NCBI GenBank assembly: GCA_050084985.1
Contig: JBITNC010000001.1
Span: 95,108,001-95,172,000, forward strand
Source: Nageia nagi
Taxonomy: Eukaryota > Pinophyta
Reading direction: 5' to 3'
DNA: 64,000 nt
The position numbers and the translations under genes are program-made. How positions within the stretch are numbered: the stretch's first letter is position 1; each line of letters opens with the position of its first letter. Shown one piece after another: positions 13,475-25,773 of this stretch. The notes under the pieces are model-generated. The model made no database searches, was not told the DNA's origin, and worked only from the letters and a program-made list of their open reading frames with translations.

Positions 13475-13486
13475 GCTCTGATACCA
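13475..13486 (-). promoter_or_regulatory. Gypsy primer-binding site (initiator tRNA-Met)
   Basis: On the minus strand TGGTATCAGAGC starts four bases after the 5' LTR end. It is complementary to the 3' end of plant initiator tRNA-Met. Confidence 0.93.
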
Positions 13487-13490
13487 AACT

Positions 13491-14632
13491 TGATCCATAA
13501 ACTATAAGATTAAAATTTCAAATTAACCTTTTCAAATGGATCAATTCACACTTAAAATAATTAAGTTCTTGTAAAGGAAAATCAAGAATAAATTTGTAAA
13601 CATAGAGAAGAGAAAAGCATTCACCATAGAAGAGACAAGCAAAATCTATCCTGGTTCACCCAGTGTGGGCTACATCTAGCTCAAAAGCTCTCTACTATCA
13701 ATGGGTGGAATCACTTTACAAGGCCTTCAAGGTCCTTCAAAACCTCCTCTCACATTCACAACACACTCACAGCTCTGAAAATCACAACAAGAACTGAAAA
13801 CACTTCCTGAAATCCTCCTTTTTTTCTCTTGTCCAATTTGCTCCCCTTTTATACAATTTTTGGAGCTAAAACTAGAGAGAATTACAACTAGGAAATTAGA
13901 TAAAAAAAAACCTATTTCCAGATACCCATTAACCTCCTTGATCTTCCTGTCAAATTTGGGCTCAAATGGTTGCAAAAATCTCCCAAAAATGAGCTTTCAA
14001 ATGAAAAAACATGCTCTCTGGACTATTTTAGGTTGACAAAATTAACACAACCTAATAATAGGACCTTAGGTGAATAAAAAATCACAAAAAACCTTTGAAA
14101 AATGCCAAAATATGTTAAAAAACTTAAAAATGGGTAGGTGTGCTATGGTGGTGACACATGGCAGGCGATCAGGCAGTCAAATGATCAGATGGCTTAGCTA
14201 ACTGGGTGACTTGGCTGTACATGTAGGTAGCTTAAATAGTTAGATGGGGGTTTGGGTGGTCTCATGGCATGCAGGCGGTCATTCACTGGCAGGCGGTCAA
14301 CTCCACGATGGCAGGCAGGTGGCAGAAGGGTCAAGTGGTCAAAATGTGAGCCCCTTCACTTCATCACCTCCATGCGCCCTATCATCGCTTCTCACCTCCA
14401 CGCAGTCCCGGTCACCTATGTGGCCTCCACGGTGGTGAGCGGGTCCCACCAATATTTGAATTTAAAAAAAAAAAAAAAACAAAATACACAAACTGACTTA
14501 ATACCATATCTTCCACATACGAACTCAATTCTTGATCCGAAAGAAGCATCGAAAAGCTAAAGATAAGATGATCATAATGAACACACTAAAATGGAGATTA
14601 CTAAATGTTGAAGGGATCCAAATTTTGGATCA
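13491..14632 (-). repeat. Gypsy 5' LTR
   Basis: This is the longer of the two LTRs (1142 bases). The part near 14160-14450 is relatively GC-rich and has short repeated GGCAGGCGGTC-like words. It ends at 14632 and is followed by the target duplication. Confidence 0.95.
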
Positions 14633-15554
14633 AAACATCAAGGTCTTATGCTTGATATTTGATACTATATGTAATAGTACCTTCCATGGTTGGAAGTTGT
14701 TTTGTGCAAATGAACTAATACCTTCCATGATTGCAAGTTATGCCATTTTTATTTAGATTTATGTCTATATACTTTTGAAAAGTGTTTATATTCTTCATTC
14801 TTGGTAGATCATTGAAATTGATGGAATGGTTAAAAAGGTTTGCCTTTATCCAAAGTTGCAACCTATTAGAATGGCTCAAAAGGTTTGCCCTTCTCCAAAA
14901 TTACAACTATCATACAAATTTATGCCACTTTACTTCCATTACTAGCAATTTTATCCATTATGTATAGATACTATGTTACTTCCATTTATAGGAAGTGTAT
15001 TTATGCATTGATGGAAGTTGAATCCATTTTAATGGATTAGTGCTACCTTCACCCATCATTTGCATCTTGACTAGTAACATAGTCAAGTTGACATTGTTTG
15101 TGCCTTTTTCTTCTCTATGAGTCAATATTATTTAAGGAGATCCTAAATATCTAAATCAACATATTTGTAAATAGAGAATAACTTATACATATTGACTTAT
15201 ATCTTTCTATAGTCAATATGGAATTGTTTGTTGCATGGTCAAGTTTATATGTTATGGCTTGTAAATCTTGACCTTGTAGCATATTAAATTTGTCATTTTT
15301 TTGGCTTAATGGCTTATGCATAGCTTATGATATTTGATCAAAGTGTCTTAGTGATTGAATTATTTGAAACTTCTCTCAATAATGGTACATTAGTTATTTG
15401 GGACAATGCAATCCTTAATGACTATGAGATTGGAAGTTCGTAATAGCAAATGGTTTGACCTTTCTAAAGTATGCTTAAATATAATATTTTTCTTTCTTTT
15501 ATCTCTCTATAGGATCCTTCATTTTATGGAGAATCAAATTCTTGTGTTCATCTA
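14633..15554. other. No gene recognised; one 45-base duplication
   Basis: This A+T-rich stretch may be the far side of the copia copy 1 leader cut by the gypsy insertion, but no gag can be read. At about 14823-14910 a unit of about 45 bases beginning GAATGG and containing AAAGGTTTGCC occurs twice in tandem. Confidence 0.5.
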
Positions 15555-15917
15555 TATGTGCAAAGGCATAAATTTGATAAGGATAAGGTGAAAAGGGCTT
15601 GATGGGTCCATTTTAGAATAACTTACTTAGGGGAGCTTCATATATCCTTACCTTTATTGATGAATTTAGTAAGATGAACTTCAATTACCTACTTGAGTAC
15701 AAGGACTAAACCTTTGATAGATTCCAAGATTCCAAAGCCTTAGTTAATTTCCAAAATCAAGATGTTAAGATATAAAAATGAGGGTGAATATAATAGCAAT
15801 GAATTCAATAAATATTATGCTAGATATGGGATAAAGAGATAATTCATGATCCCTTACATTCCTCAACAAAATGATGTTATCAAAAGAAAGAATAGAACCA
15901 TTGAGGAAATGGCTAGG
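15555..15917 (+). pseudogene. pol: Copia integrase fragment
   Basis: Translated across stops and one frame change, this matches the integrase of the young copia (35330-35710). It starts in the HRQKF-like end of the zinc region, with a small deletion before LMGPF, then has YILTFIDEFSKM, GEYNSNEFNKYY and a degenerate PQQNDV. It ends abruptly at 15917 in the motif that reads MEMAR in the young copy, where an inverted LTR begins. It may be a leftover of copia copy 1. Confidence 0.85.
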
Positions 15918-16275
15918 TGAAGGGATTGAAATATAACTAAAAACAATCCTAAACTACAAAGATCTCATAGAAGCTCACACTAACATAAGAAACTCAAGCA
16001 TAAGAAATTTCAAAAAGTAACTGAAGATGTCAAGTGGTTCCTCCAACTAGGACTACATCCACTTACTAGATCTTACTTTATTCATAAAGACAACTCTCTT
16101 ACAATCCTCCTAATTTCATCTCCTAAACACTATCTTAGAGCATAACTTTACTTCAAAAATTGATGAGGGATCACAAAGAGGGGACCTTATATTTATAGGC
16201 CAAAATCCCCTTTGGATTACCCTTTTAACCAATGTACAAAGGCATGACATGCAACTCCCTTTTATCTCCATTAGA
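15918..16275 (-). repeat. Truncated copia LTR, inverted
   Basis: The minus strand matches the copia LTR from its TATA region to its 3' end. It begins TGAAGGG on the plus strand (the LTR end CCTTCA), includes GTGGTTCCTCCAACTAGGAC and TATTTATAGGCC, and loses similarity near 16275, before the LTR's own start. It cuts the integrase fragment to its left, so it inserted after that element. No internal element sequence is attached. Confidence 0.85.
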
Positions 16276-16497
16276 GGCTATGCATAGCAATTCTAACTTC
16301 TAAGGATTAAAAACAATATAGCCTCCAAAACAAATTACCTCCAATAGTATAGAACACAAAAAGGTTTCTATAAATAACATTTGTACATTCGCAAAAAAAA
16401 AAAAATCATAGCATTTTTGAACAAATGAGAATTTCTACAATGGTTAGAAAAAATTCCAAATTTTGTATACTAACTTCTTTTGAAAAATAGTATAATG

Positions 16498-16529
<32 letters not shown>

Positions 16530-16620
16530 CAAAAAAGAACTAACACCTAACAATAGAAATGTTAGCATTAATATTACACAAATTTTTGTATACTAACCCT
16601 TTTCCTTTAAAAAAAAAATT
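16276..16620. other. A+T-rich gap with an (AT)n tract
   Basis: Nothing coding is recognised. An uninterrupted AT tract lies at 16502-16529. The 5' end of the gypsy relic that follows should lie here or to the left, but no LTR or primer-binding site for it is visible. Confidence 0.5.
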
Positions 16621-18728
16621 ACAAGTAACATAGGAAATTAGTGAGTGTGACATATATGGTGAATATTACTTTTGAAGTTATGGATAAGCTAATCAAAATG
16701 CCTCAATTTCAAGCCATCCTTGCAAAATTATTTGCACTAGTAGTCCAAGATAACATCAGCACCAACACTAACATAAGCGCCAACGCTAGGAACCATACTT
16801 CAATTATCAGAACCTACATAACTAAGAACTTTAGATTGTTTGAAATAAATATAAATCTACTATAGAATGAGTTTGGTACAAGTGTTATCTGTACAAAAAA
16901 TAAAGGCAATCCCTTGAGCATGAAGATTCATAATGTATCCTCATCAAAATAGATGAGGAACCTGAATTAGGAAAATTCAATAGTGAGAATGATCCTTAGT
17001 TCATATTCAAGGCTTTGAATATACTATGGAGACTAAATATGGAGTAAATGATAACTTTAAACAAAAGTATTTTCCCATGAGCCTAACTGATGAAGCATGA
17101 AAGTGGTTCCGCAACTTGGCACTGAAGTCTATCACTTCATATTAGTAATTGAAGGATCAATTTAAGAGTCAAATCAAATGTAATATCAAGAAATCAATGG
17201 ATTTGATAGATCTAATTCATTGCAAGTAAGGAAAATTAGAAAAATTGGATAAATGTACCCCTAGATATGTGAATATTTGGATATCAATAGAACAAAAAGT
17301 GTATGAATAATTCATCACAAAAGGTATTCCTTGATAATATTATTCCTACTCTTGCTACTTGTGGTCTTGATTATGTTAAAGGTATATTTATGGATATGTT
17401 TTATATGCTTAGTGAAATACAAGGATATTTGTTAAAATATAATCAACTCAAATACACATAATCTTCAAACAAAGATAATGGTAGAAACCAATATCATAAG
17501 AAAGATGGTACTTTTGTTAATACTTGCTAAAACTAAAACTCAAGATAGGACTCAAGATAGAAAATGTGAAAGTGGTAAAGAAAAATATCCACTTCCCATG
17601 CATCATAGTCAAATGTTATAAGATTATATTGAAAAAGGTTTGATCAAAAGAGTTCAAGGGAAAAAATATGGTCCTAATGATGAAAAAACACATTGGTATA
17701 AGGAGAATTTATTTTGTAAATATCATCAAGTCAAGGGGCATAATACAATAGGTTATTATGCTTCATAGTCAAATGTTATAACATTATCTTGAAAAAGGTT
17801 TGATCAAAAGAGTTCAAGGAAAGGAATATGGTCCTAATGATGAAAAACCACATTGGTATAAGGAGAATTTTTTTGTAAATATCATCAAGTCAAGGGGCAT
17901 AATACAATAGGTTATTATGCTATGAGAAAAAAATTGAAGTAACTTATGTACAAGGGAACCATATCATATGAAAATGATGTGATCCAAGTGAAAGACCAAG
18001 AACTACCTTCCATCAATATGGTAAAAATGATATTTTATGATGAAAATATTGAACCAATTAAGTTTTATGATGAATCAAGTACAAACTCAATCTTAGGATC
18101 AAAATTAATTAGAATCGTAACTGAAAAAAGAGAAGGCATACAATACTATCAGACAAACAAAGAGGTATTCTTAATCTCATTTCTACTACAAATGAGGTCC
18201 TTCCTAGACATTCTCTAAAAAAAAAAAAGATAAGTGTAAGAAAAATGTTATTCAAAGTATGAAAAATACTAATTCTAAGATTATTTTACTTGAGTTATTT
18301 GAAATATTCGAAGAACATAAATTAGCTTTATTTGAGATTCTTAGTGGCATAGATGTTGATACTAACATTTTGAAAATTACATTAGTAGGACTAGTTGGTT
18401 GTTTTAAACAAGCTTTATTATTCACCAAATATGAGCTTCCTAGCCAAGAGATCATTAATAAATTCCTAGCTATGCATATTCATGTCATGATCATGGGAAA
18501 GACAGTAAGCTATGCATTGGTAGATGATGGTACAGGTTTGAATATTTTCTCTCTAGAATTCTTAAAACATTTTAGTGACAAGTTGATGCATAGATTATAT
18601 AGGAAAAAAATATAAGATTATATGGTTTGATAATGATATGAGTTTATGAATTGGCCATATTATCCTGTGAGAGTAATGACATATGTTCTTGAAAAGAAGT
18701 TGCCTTATGAAATCCTTCTTGGTAGAAC
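16621..18728 (+). pseudogene. gag: Tat/Athila-type gypsy gag and protease, first half (broken)
   Basis: Reading across stops, a capsid motif with FPMSLTDEA and KWFRNLALKSI lies near 17070-17130. This is the pattern of plant gypsy capsid. A knuckle-like segment FCKYHQVKGHNTIGYY follows at about 17710-17760 and again at 17870-17920 because of a tandem duplication. 17946-18218 and 18259-18615 are open stretches; the second contains ALVDDGTGLNIF, a D-D-G form of the protease active site known in Tat/Athila-type elements. The sequence stops at 18728 in a conserved LLGRT motif, where copia copy 2 is inserted, and resumes at 26971. Confidence 0.8.
17601..17919 (+). repeat. Tandem duplication in gypsy gag, 160-base unit
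   Basis: 17601-17760 and 17761-17919 are nearly identical; one indel in a T run and scattered substitutions separate them. The unit covers the zinc-knuckle-like segment. The indel puts the second copy out of frame with the first. Confidence 0.92.
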
Positions 18729-19196
18729 TATTAAAATGTATAATGCATTATTGTAAAGGTTATGTAATAATATTATATGTAAGTTCACTAATACTTTAAG
18801 GTTATCATTTGATACCTTAAGTATTTAAGTGAATATGATAATATAACTTGTCCTACACTCCATGTCATAAGCATGCCCCTTGGGTAAAAGGATGTTTATG
18901 TCATGCTTTTATACATTGGATAAAAGGGTGATCCAAAGAGGGATTTTAGCATATAAATAGAAGGCTCCCTCTTTGTGGAGTAAAGTTATACTATAGGATA
19001 GTGTTTAAGAGATTGTAAGAATTCATATTTGAGATTAAGAGAGATCTAGTTAGTGGTTGTACTTCTAGTTGGAGAAAACCACTTACATCTTGTGTTATCT
19101 TGTAATATTGCTTTGTGAATTTGTTAGATGTGTATCATGAGCTTTCATGTGATCTTAAGAGTTTAAAGTTGTTCATGTTATAGTTCAAATCTCTCA
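18729..19196 (+). repeat. Copia copy 2, 5' LTR
   Basis: This matches the other family LTRs. Its first bases are decayed to TATTAAAATG against TGTTGGAATG in the 3' LTR. It contains the CTTAAGG-type inverted repeat in U3 and a TATA box (ATATAAATAG near 18950). Confidence 0.93.
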
Positions 19197-19198
19197 TT

Positions 19199-19210
19199 TG
19201 ATATCAGAGC
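19199..19210 (+). promoter_or_regulatory. Primer-binding site, copia copy 2
   Basis: TGATATCAGAGC has one change from the initiator tRNA-Met complement TGGTATCAGAGC and lies two bases after the LTR end. Confidence 0.88.
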
Positions 19211-21823
19211 TCCTTGGAAGCTCCTCTTCACATCCTTAGTTTGGACTCATTTTCAATTTGGAAGTCTTCATTGGTAGTTAAAATCAAGAGAAGGTATAAC
19301 CCCTCTCATTTTGTTGACTTGTTTCACCAATGATATTTAATTATATGTTATGGGATAGTTCATTTGTTTTGGGCAATTTTTTTATAGAAATCCAATGTAA
19401 TTATTACTTATGCTAACAATTTCTATGTTAGTTGTAATTTTTATTACAAAATTGCTCTATATATATTGTTATTATTCTTCTCTTACCTACCTTAGTTCTC
19501 TAATTAAAAAAAATATAGTTGTTTTTCAACAATTTTTTTTCTCTAAACACAAAAGAAGGTAATTTGTTCTACCATTTTACTAAAATTGTTATCAAAATAA
19601 TTGTAAATGGTTCATTTATTCAAAATATGTTCTTATTTGTTTAAGTCTATCATTGTTGATACTAAAAAAATGGAGTGATTTATTTATTGCTAATCTATTT
19701 TTAAAAAAATGGGGAAAGGCTAAATTGCAATATTGTTCAACTCATATTCTTTTGAGAAATAATGTGCACAAAATTATATTGTATATTATAAAGTTCATAT
19801 TTTGGAATAAATTAAAATTCAAGATGTTCTTCTCCTATGGTAGAGATGCAATGAGTGGTGGCTCCATTACTAGCTACTCATTTCATTTGTTGTCTCTATC
19901 CTCTAGCAGTTTCTCTACCCTCTTCTCTCACTACCTCTTCCCTCCTAGCCCTCATAGTTAGCTCTATTTACCTCCTCTCCTCATTGCTTGGCCTTTGGTG
20001 GTCACTTGTGTTTTACTTGCATAGCCTATCTTGTGGGCCCCTTAATTGTCAATAAATGAGAATTATTTTATTGCACACCCCTTCTTCCTATGGTGACTCT
20101 CAAGCCTCAAAGGTTTATCCCTACATCACCCTACATGACCTCTACCTATGCCATCCTCTACAACCACTATCTGGCCTCCAATTGCAGCCCCTTTGCCCAC
20201 ATCTCTTGGCCCTTCCACCTCAAAATCTATCACTCAACCTCTCCTTCATAGCCTCGCTTTGTGATCCTTGGTCCATGCTCACCACACCTACTCAACCTTG
20301 CTCCTTGCATGCTTCTTTGCATTACATATTTTCTAATTTGGGGGTTTGGCTGGGTCATGGAAGCAACGCCATCAATGATCTCTATCTTTAATGGGTGTCT
20401 CTCTTCCTCCTTTGCATTTTTTTTGACTTGATGATATCCCATGCGAATGCCCTCTTACCTTTACTTCACTACCAACTTCATTTATTAAAAATTTAAAGTC
20501 TTCTTTACTTATCAAATAAGCTATGCTTATCTTAACTATGTCATAATGAGTTTGAGTGGAGTGATAGTTCAACTCTCTCATTTTTTTGGGCACTCCATTA
20601 ATGCTCTTGCTTACTTGTCAAGCAAGTTCCTTTTTTTTACCCATAATTAGATGCATGGAGTAAAATGCTAAAGAAGCATTAAATTTGATGATAAAATCTT
20701 ATGCATTTAGGTGGAGTATGGGAGTAAGGATTACACCTAAGCCTTTAATATCTTTAATTTAATGCTTGAAAGGTGAATCGTGTTTTGAATACTCTTTAAT
20801 TTTTTTTTACTTATATATATATATATATATAAGTAAAAATAGAGGATTTTTTTGTTATGGTACAACAATGCATTTAAATTACAAAATGCAATAGTGGCAC
20901 TTGTTTACCTTCATAATTACTTAGGTAATTTTTTATGGTAATTTTTTAGCATACTAAGCATTTATTAAAGGGATTTTTTTAAGTAAAAAAGGGGAATTAT
21001 ATAAACCTTTTACTTAATTTTTATTTTTTTAGATAATGCATTTAATTTCTATCTATTTTTCTAAATTTGGTTATACAAAGTCAACAAATGAACTTATGCA
21101 AACTATAGAAATGATGAAATATTTGATAATTTGATAGATAGACTTATGCAAATATTGCATGCTTAGGACTTAATTTTTAAGTTAATGATGCATACTTAGG
21201 ACTTAATTTAAATTCTAATGATTTTTTTTAAGTCAATAATACATGCTTATTACTTAAAAATTTTAAGTTATAATGCAATTTACTTCCTTATGCAAAATGG
21301 ACTTGTGTAAAATTAGAAATGATGTAATGATGTCCTTTAGGGGTTGGTAAATAAAACCCATTGGACATTTAGGTTTCAAATCTTGAATGGATGATGTTTT
21401 TACTTATGATCTTTCACTTCATATTTTGCATTTTGATTTATTTTCTTATGTAATCAAATCACAAACATCATAACCTTGGAAAATAGTAGGTACTTCTCCT
21501 TGTCATAAAGTATAAAATTGATCAAGGTGAACTAGTTAAGGATTGGTAGTACTTGGGCTCCTCTTGTGTGGGCATCCAGGTGAAAGCCTAATTTTAGACA
21601 AGAAAATAAGCCTCAACAATATCACTCTACATCTACGATTCTTGAGATAAGAAATGTATTTAGATACTTGGATTATTATTTAAGTTATAAAACATTTGCA
21701 CTAGTGAAATAAATCATGCATGTCTTGTTTTAAAATTAACATGTATTATTTACTTGGTTAAAACTTATCATATAATATTATTTTTGAAACACATGTTTAT
21801 TATTTTTTCACATTCTTATGTAG
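19211..21823 (+). mobile_element. Copia copy 2 leader (candidate intron)
   Basis: The donor-like site is mutated here (TAG|TTAAAATC at 19276-19284 against GAG|GTAAAA in other copies). The acceptor-like TTCTTATGTAG ends at 21823, just before the position of the gag start, which is decayed to ATT. The C-rich stretch at about 19845-20400 is private to this copy and contains chance frames. The conserved leader block is recognisable at 21300-21640. Confidence 0.72.
20804..20839. repeat. Perfect 36-base AT palindrome
   Basis: An alternating AT core flanked by TTTTTACTT and AAGTAAAAA makes a perfect inverted repeat centred at 20821/20822. Confidence 0.95.
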
Positions 21824-21825
21824 AA

Positions 21826-22800
21826 AATTAGAGAATCTTTTTTACCCAAACATATTCTTGATGGTTCCAAATTTGGTATTTGAGAACCATTAATGAGAGC
21901 TAAATTATAGGTAAGGAAGCTTTGGTAAATAGTGAATGAGAACCTTGTACCTCCTATAGATGAGAAGGCATTAGAGGCTTATAGTATAAAAAATGAGTTG
22001 GAAACCTCCATGATTCACCATACAATTTTATATGATGTGCTTTTGATTATTTCCTCTTCAACCTCAGTAAAGGAAGCTTAGGATAAGCTTAAGCAAATCT
22101 ACCTTGGTTCAAAGTTTTTAAGAAGCTTTACTATTCTTCAAAATTTGCTTCAATCTAGTTAAGAGGAAAATGAAAATGTGGCTTTCCACTTAAGCAAAAT
22201 CATTAGCTTTAATACCCAACTTATTTCTTGTGGATGCAATTGAATCAATGATGAGTTCATGGTATTCATCATTCTTCAAAGCCTTTCTTCAAAATTTGAA
22301 AACTTTGTGATGGTTATGGAAACAAGGCTTGATGATCATGATTAAGTCTTCTCTCTTAAAAACCTTTTTAGGTTTCTTTTAAAGCATGAGGAAACCATTA
22401 ACAAAAAGGTATTGAATTCTTCTCCTAAGGATAATAATGCTGCTCTTGGAGTAACCAAAACTCCTTTCAAGGAGAAGTTCAATCATCAAAAGAAATCTTA
22501 TTATTCTTTCTTCAAAAGGTTTGAGAAAAGAGGTAATGGCTACAATAATAGTAAGAACAATGGCAACAACAAGAACAACAACAACAATAGTAGAAACAAT
22601 GGCAACAACAACCACTTCAAGCAAAGAGATGGAAAAGGCAAAGCAAATAATCCTTATCCTAGGAAAAAGTTTGATAGTAATTGTAACTATTGTGGCATCC
22701 AAGGTTACAAAGAAGTTGATTGCTATAAAAAGAAAAGAGAGGAAAAGAAAAAAGGTAATGGTAATGTAAAAAACTTCAAGAAAAAGAAGAATGTTCAAGT
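21826..22800 (+). pseudogene. gag: Copia copy 2 gag (broken)
   Basis: This aligns with the young copy from its start: the LPKHILDGSNFGI motif, then the capsid region with IYLGSKFLRSFTILQ and FMVFIILQSL, then an Asn-rich tract (NNNNNSRNNGNNN-like, about 22540-22620). The zinc knuckle CNYCGIQGYKEVDC at about 22683-22724 has lost its histidine (Tyr instead). The start codon is ATT. Stops interrupt the first half; from about 22412 the frame is open into protease. Confidence 0.9.
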
Positions 22801-25773
22801 TGGTTTTGATATGGTGCTCTACTCCATGTCTCCCTCTTTTTCATCTGATTGGATTATTGATTTTGGTTGCACTAATCACCTATTCTTTGAAAAAGGTAAG
22901 CTTGAGAACTTTCACAAGTATAGTAAAAATGTGATTATGATAGGTGATAACTCTACCATTGAATTCCAAAGAATTGGGAGTGTGTTGATTCATAAAGAGG
23001 TTCTTAAAAATGTTCTTTATGTTCCTAAGTTAAGTATGAACCTTCTCTTTGTAATCCAAGTTGCTAGAAAAGGGTACTCATTTGAGTTTGACTATCAATC
23101 TTGGTGCATTAAGAAAGGACTTACCACTTTGGTTAAAACATTAGTGAAATATAACCTCTACATTGTGTATTAAGTTCCATCAAAGATGTGTCTTTCTACT
23201 AGTGTGTGTTTTAGAGGCAATCTTTGGCATCAACATTTAGGACATCTTAACCATAAGAGTATTCAATTTATAAAAGACCAAGAACTTGTGAAAGGTTTCC
23301 CTTCTATTTCCCCTTCAGTTGGTCTATGGGAGAAGTGTATTATTATCAAGATGCATAGATAAAAGTTTGAAAAAGGGAAGGTAATAAGAGCATCTCAACC
23401 TCTTCAACTTATGTATTTAGATTTGATGGGTTTATTTTAGACTAAATTGCTTAGAGAAGCATTTTACATCTTAACCTTCATTGATGAATTTAGTAGGATG
23501 ACCTTTAGGTATCTACTTGAGTATAAGGATCAAACCTTTGAGAGTTTTAAGGATTTTAAGGCCTTTGTTGAGAATCAAACTAACCTTAAAATCAAGATGT
23601 TGAGATCAAATAATGAAGGAGAATATAGTAGCAATGAGTTCAATGACTATTGTGCTAAGTATGGGATCAAGAGGTAGTTTATGATTCCATACACTCCTCA
23701 GCATAATGGTGTTACTAAAAAAAAATAAGATGATTATGGAGATGGTTAGATGCATGTTGAGTAATATTCTTAGTTTCTTGTGGGGTGAAGCTATGAGTAC
23801 TACTATTTACACCTTGAATAGGTGTTCCAAAAAAGTTTTTCAAGGTAAAAATCCTTTTGAAGTATGGTCAAAAAGAAAACCTAACATTTCACACCTTAGG
23901 GTGTTTGGTTGTGAAGCATTCTCCTACATTGTTTCTAAAAAAGAAAGAATTTGGATAAAAGAGTTGAAAAATGCATCTTTGTAGGTTATGACAATCAAAA
24001 TAGAGTTTATAGGATCTACTCTCCATCATACAAAGCCATGTTTGTTTCAAGGGATGTAAAGTTCAATGAATTTCTTAAAGAATCTACTTCTAATAAGAAT
24101 GTTGATGATCCAAAAGACTCTTCAGTTACACCTAGCTGGTTAGATATTGATGTAGATAAGTCACCTCAAGAATAATACTCTCTAACTCAAAGGATAACAA
24201 GGAGCATGACCTTGAACAAATCTTTATTTTTCAATATTGACAATAAGCATGAGCTCTTAACCTTCAAAGAAGCTTCTAAGCATGAGTGCTAGATGGAAGC
24301 CATGAAAGTGGAGTATGAGGCCCTTATGAAAAATGAAACTTGAGATTTGGTTTCTTATCCTAATAAGAAAAATGTGATTGGTAATAAGTGGATCTATAAG
24401 ATCAAGTTCAATTTAGTTGAATATATTGAGAAATACAAAGTAAGGTTAGTAGCCAAAGGTTTTTCTTAGAAATATGATGTAGACTATGAGAAAACCTTTG
24501 TTCTTATGATAAAGATGCCTACTATGAGAATCATCTTTGCTCTTTTTGTAGCTTAAAGATGAAAAAAATTTCAACTTGATGTCAAGAGTGCATTTCTCAA
24601 TGGTGATTTAGATATGGAAATCTTCATGAATCAACCAAAAGGGTTTATTATGGAAGGTAAAGAATCCTTTATGTGCAAGCTATAGAAGTCATTATATAGA
24701 CTTAAGAAAGCACCTAGAGCCTAGTACAAGAAGATTTCAAGGTACTTTGTAGACATTGGATTCTTCAAGTATTTTTTTAACTTTGATCTATATGTGCTCA
24801 AATAGAGAAAAGATGTGGTCTTGATTCTCTTTTATGTAGATGATCTTCTAATAACTAGGAATAATGATAAATCATTCAAGAGTGCATATTCAAATTGAAA
24901 GCAACATTTGAAATGATTGATCTTGGTCTCTTACACTACTATCTTGGAATGCAAGTGTATCAATATAAAGATTGTACTTATCTTAATCAATCTAAGTATA
25001 TATCAAACATCTTGTAAAAGTTTGGAATGGAGGAGTGTAGATATATTGGGATCTCAATCTCTCTTAGAATTACTATTTCTTTGAGCTCCAACTCTTAGTT
25101 AGTTGATGCTACAGCTTACAAGTAATTAATTGGTAGTCTTTTGTATTTGATTATATCCAAGATAGATATTACCTTGCAGTGAATCTACATGCATGATTCA
25201 TGTAAAAACCATATGTTGAGCACCTCAATGCTATTAAGAAAATCTTGAGGTATGTTGTAGGGACTAAAGATCTTGCTCTCAAGTATTCTAAATTACCTTC
25301 ATTTTTTCTCTCTAAATTTTTAGATTCTGGCTATGGGAGAGATAGAGATGATAAGAAATCAACCTCTATGTATGTTTTTAACATTGGTTTAGGTGCTATC
25401 TCTTAGGCTTCCAAGAACCAACCTACTATTTCTCTTTCCACCATAGAAGCTGAATACCATGCCATGTCTATTGTAGCTTAGGAAGCCATTTGGCTAAGGC
25501 ATCTTTTGAAAGAAATTGGGTATGAGCAAGGTGGCTCATCTTTGATTTTTTTAGATAATAAGTTGGCTATTTCTTTGGTTAAGAATCCTATGTTCCATTA
25601 GAGAATAAAACATATGGAATCCATACCTATTTTATTAAGGAGATCTAGAGTATTTTCCATCCACCTTAAACTTTGCTGATTTATTCACCAAGCCTATCCC
25701 TAAAGCTTAGTTCTATAAGTTTAAGGATGCTATCAAATTGGTGAAGTTACCCTTAAGGTGGAGTGAAGTTTGA
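22801..25773 (+). pseudogene. pol: Copia copy 2 pol (broken)
   Basis: The protease site reads WIIDFGCTNH, with Phe replacing Thr of the D-T-G triad. The integrase zinc region (LWHQHLGHLNHKS) and core (FIDEFSRMTF, then NNEGEYSSNEF, where the second catalytic Asp is replaced by Asn) follow at 23220-23800. RT lies at about 24290-25100, with a readable YVDDLL near 24835. RNase H is at about 25300-25690, and the stop TGA at 25771-25773 matches the family end S-E-V. Many stops and frame changes make it non-coding. Confidence 0.92.

Larger units (their letters stand above)
7933..14632 (-). mobile_element. Ty3/gypsy LTR retrotransposon, decayed but with both LTRs
   Basis: The element is 6.7 kb and reads on the minus strand. 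Both LTRs start TGATCC and end GGATCA. The order on the minus strand is LTR, primer-binding site, gag, protease, reverse transcriptase, RNase H, integrase, purine tract, LTR. Flanks show a near-perfect target duplication: AAACC at 7928-7932 and AAACA at 14633-14637. It sits in the leader of copia copy 1, so it is younger than that copy. Every coding domain is broken by stops or frameshifts, so it is non-autonomous. Integrase lies after RNase H, which fixes it as gypsy rather than copia. Confidence 0.95.

Noticed and set aside
17595-17930. Direct repeats as a possible CRISPR-like array
   Set aside because: Only two adjacent units without spacers, lying inside gypsy gag; it is a simple tandem duplication in a plant genome.
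22379-22798. 139-codon minus-strand frame resembling a membrane protein
   Set aside because: It is the antisense of the Asn/Lys-rich gag region; Ile and Val runs are the complement of Asn codons. The same holds for 59606-59995.
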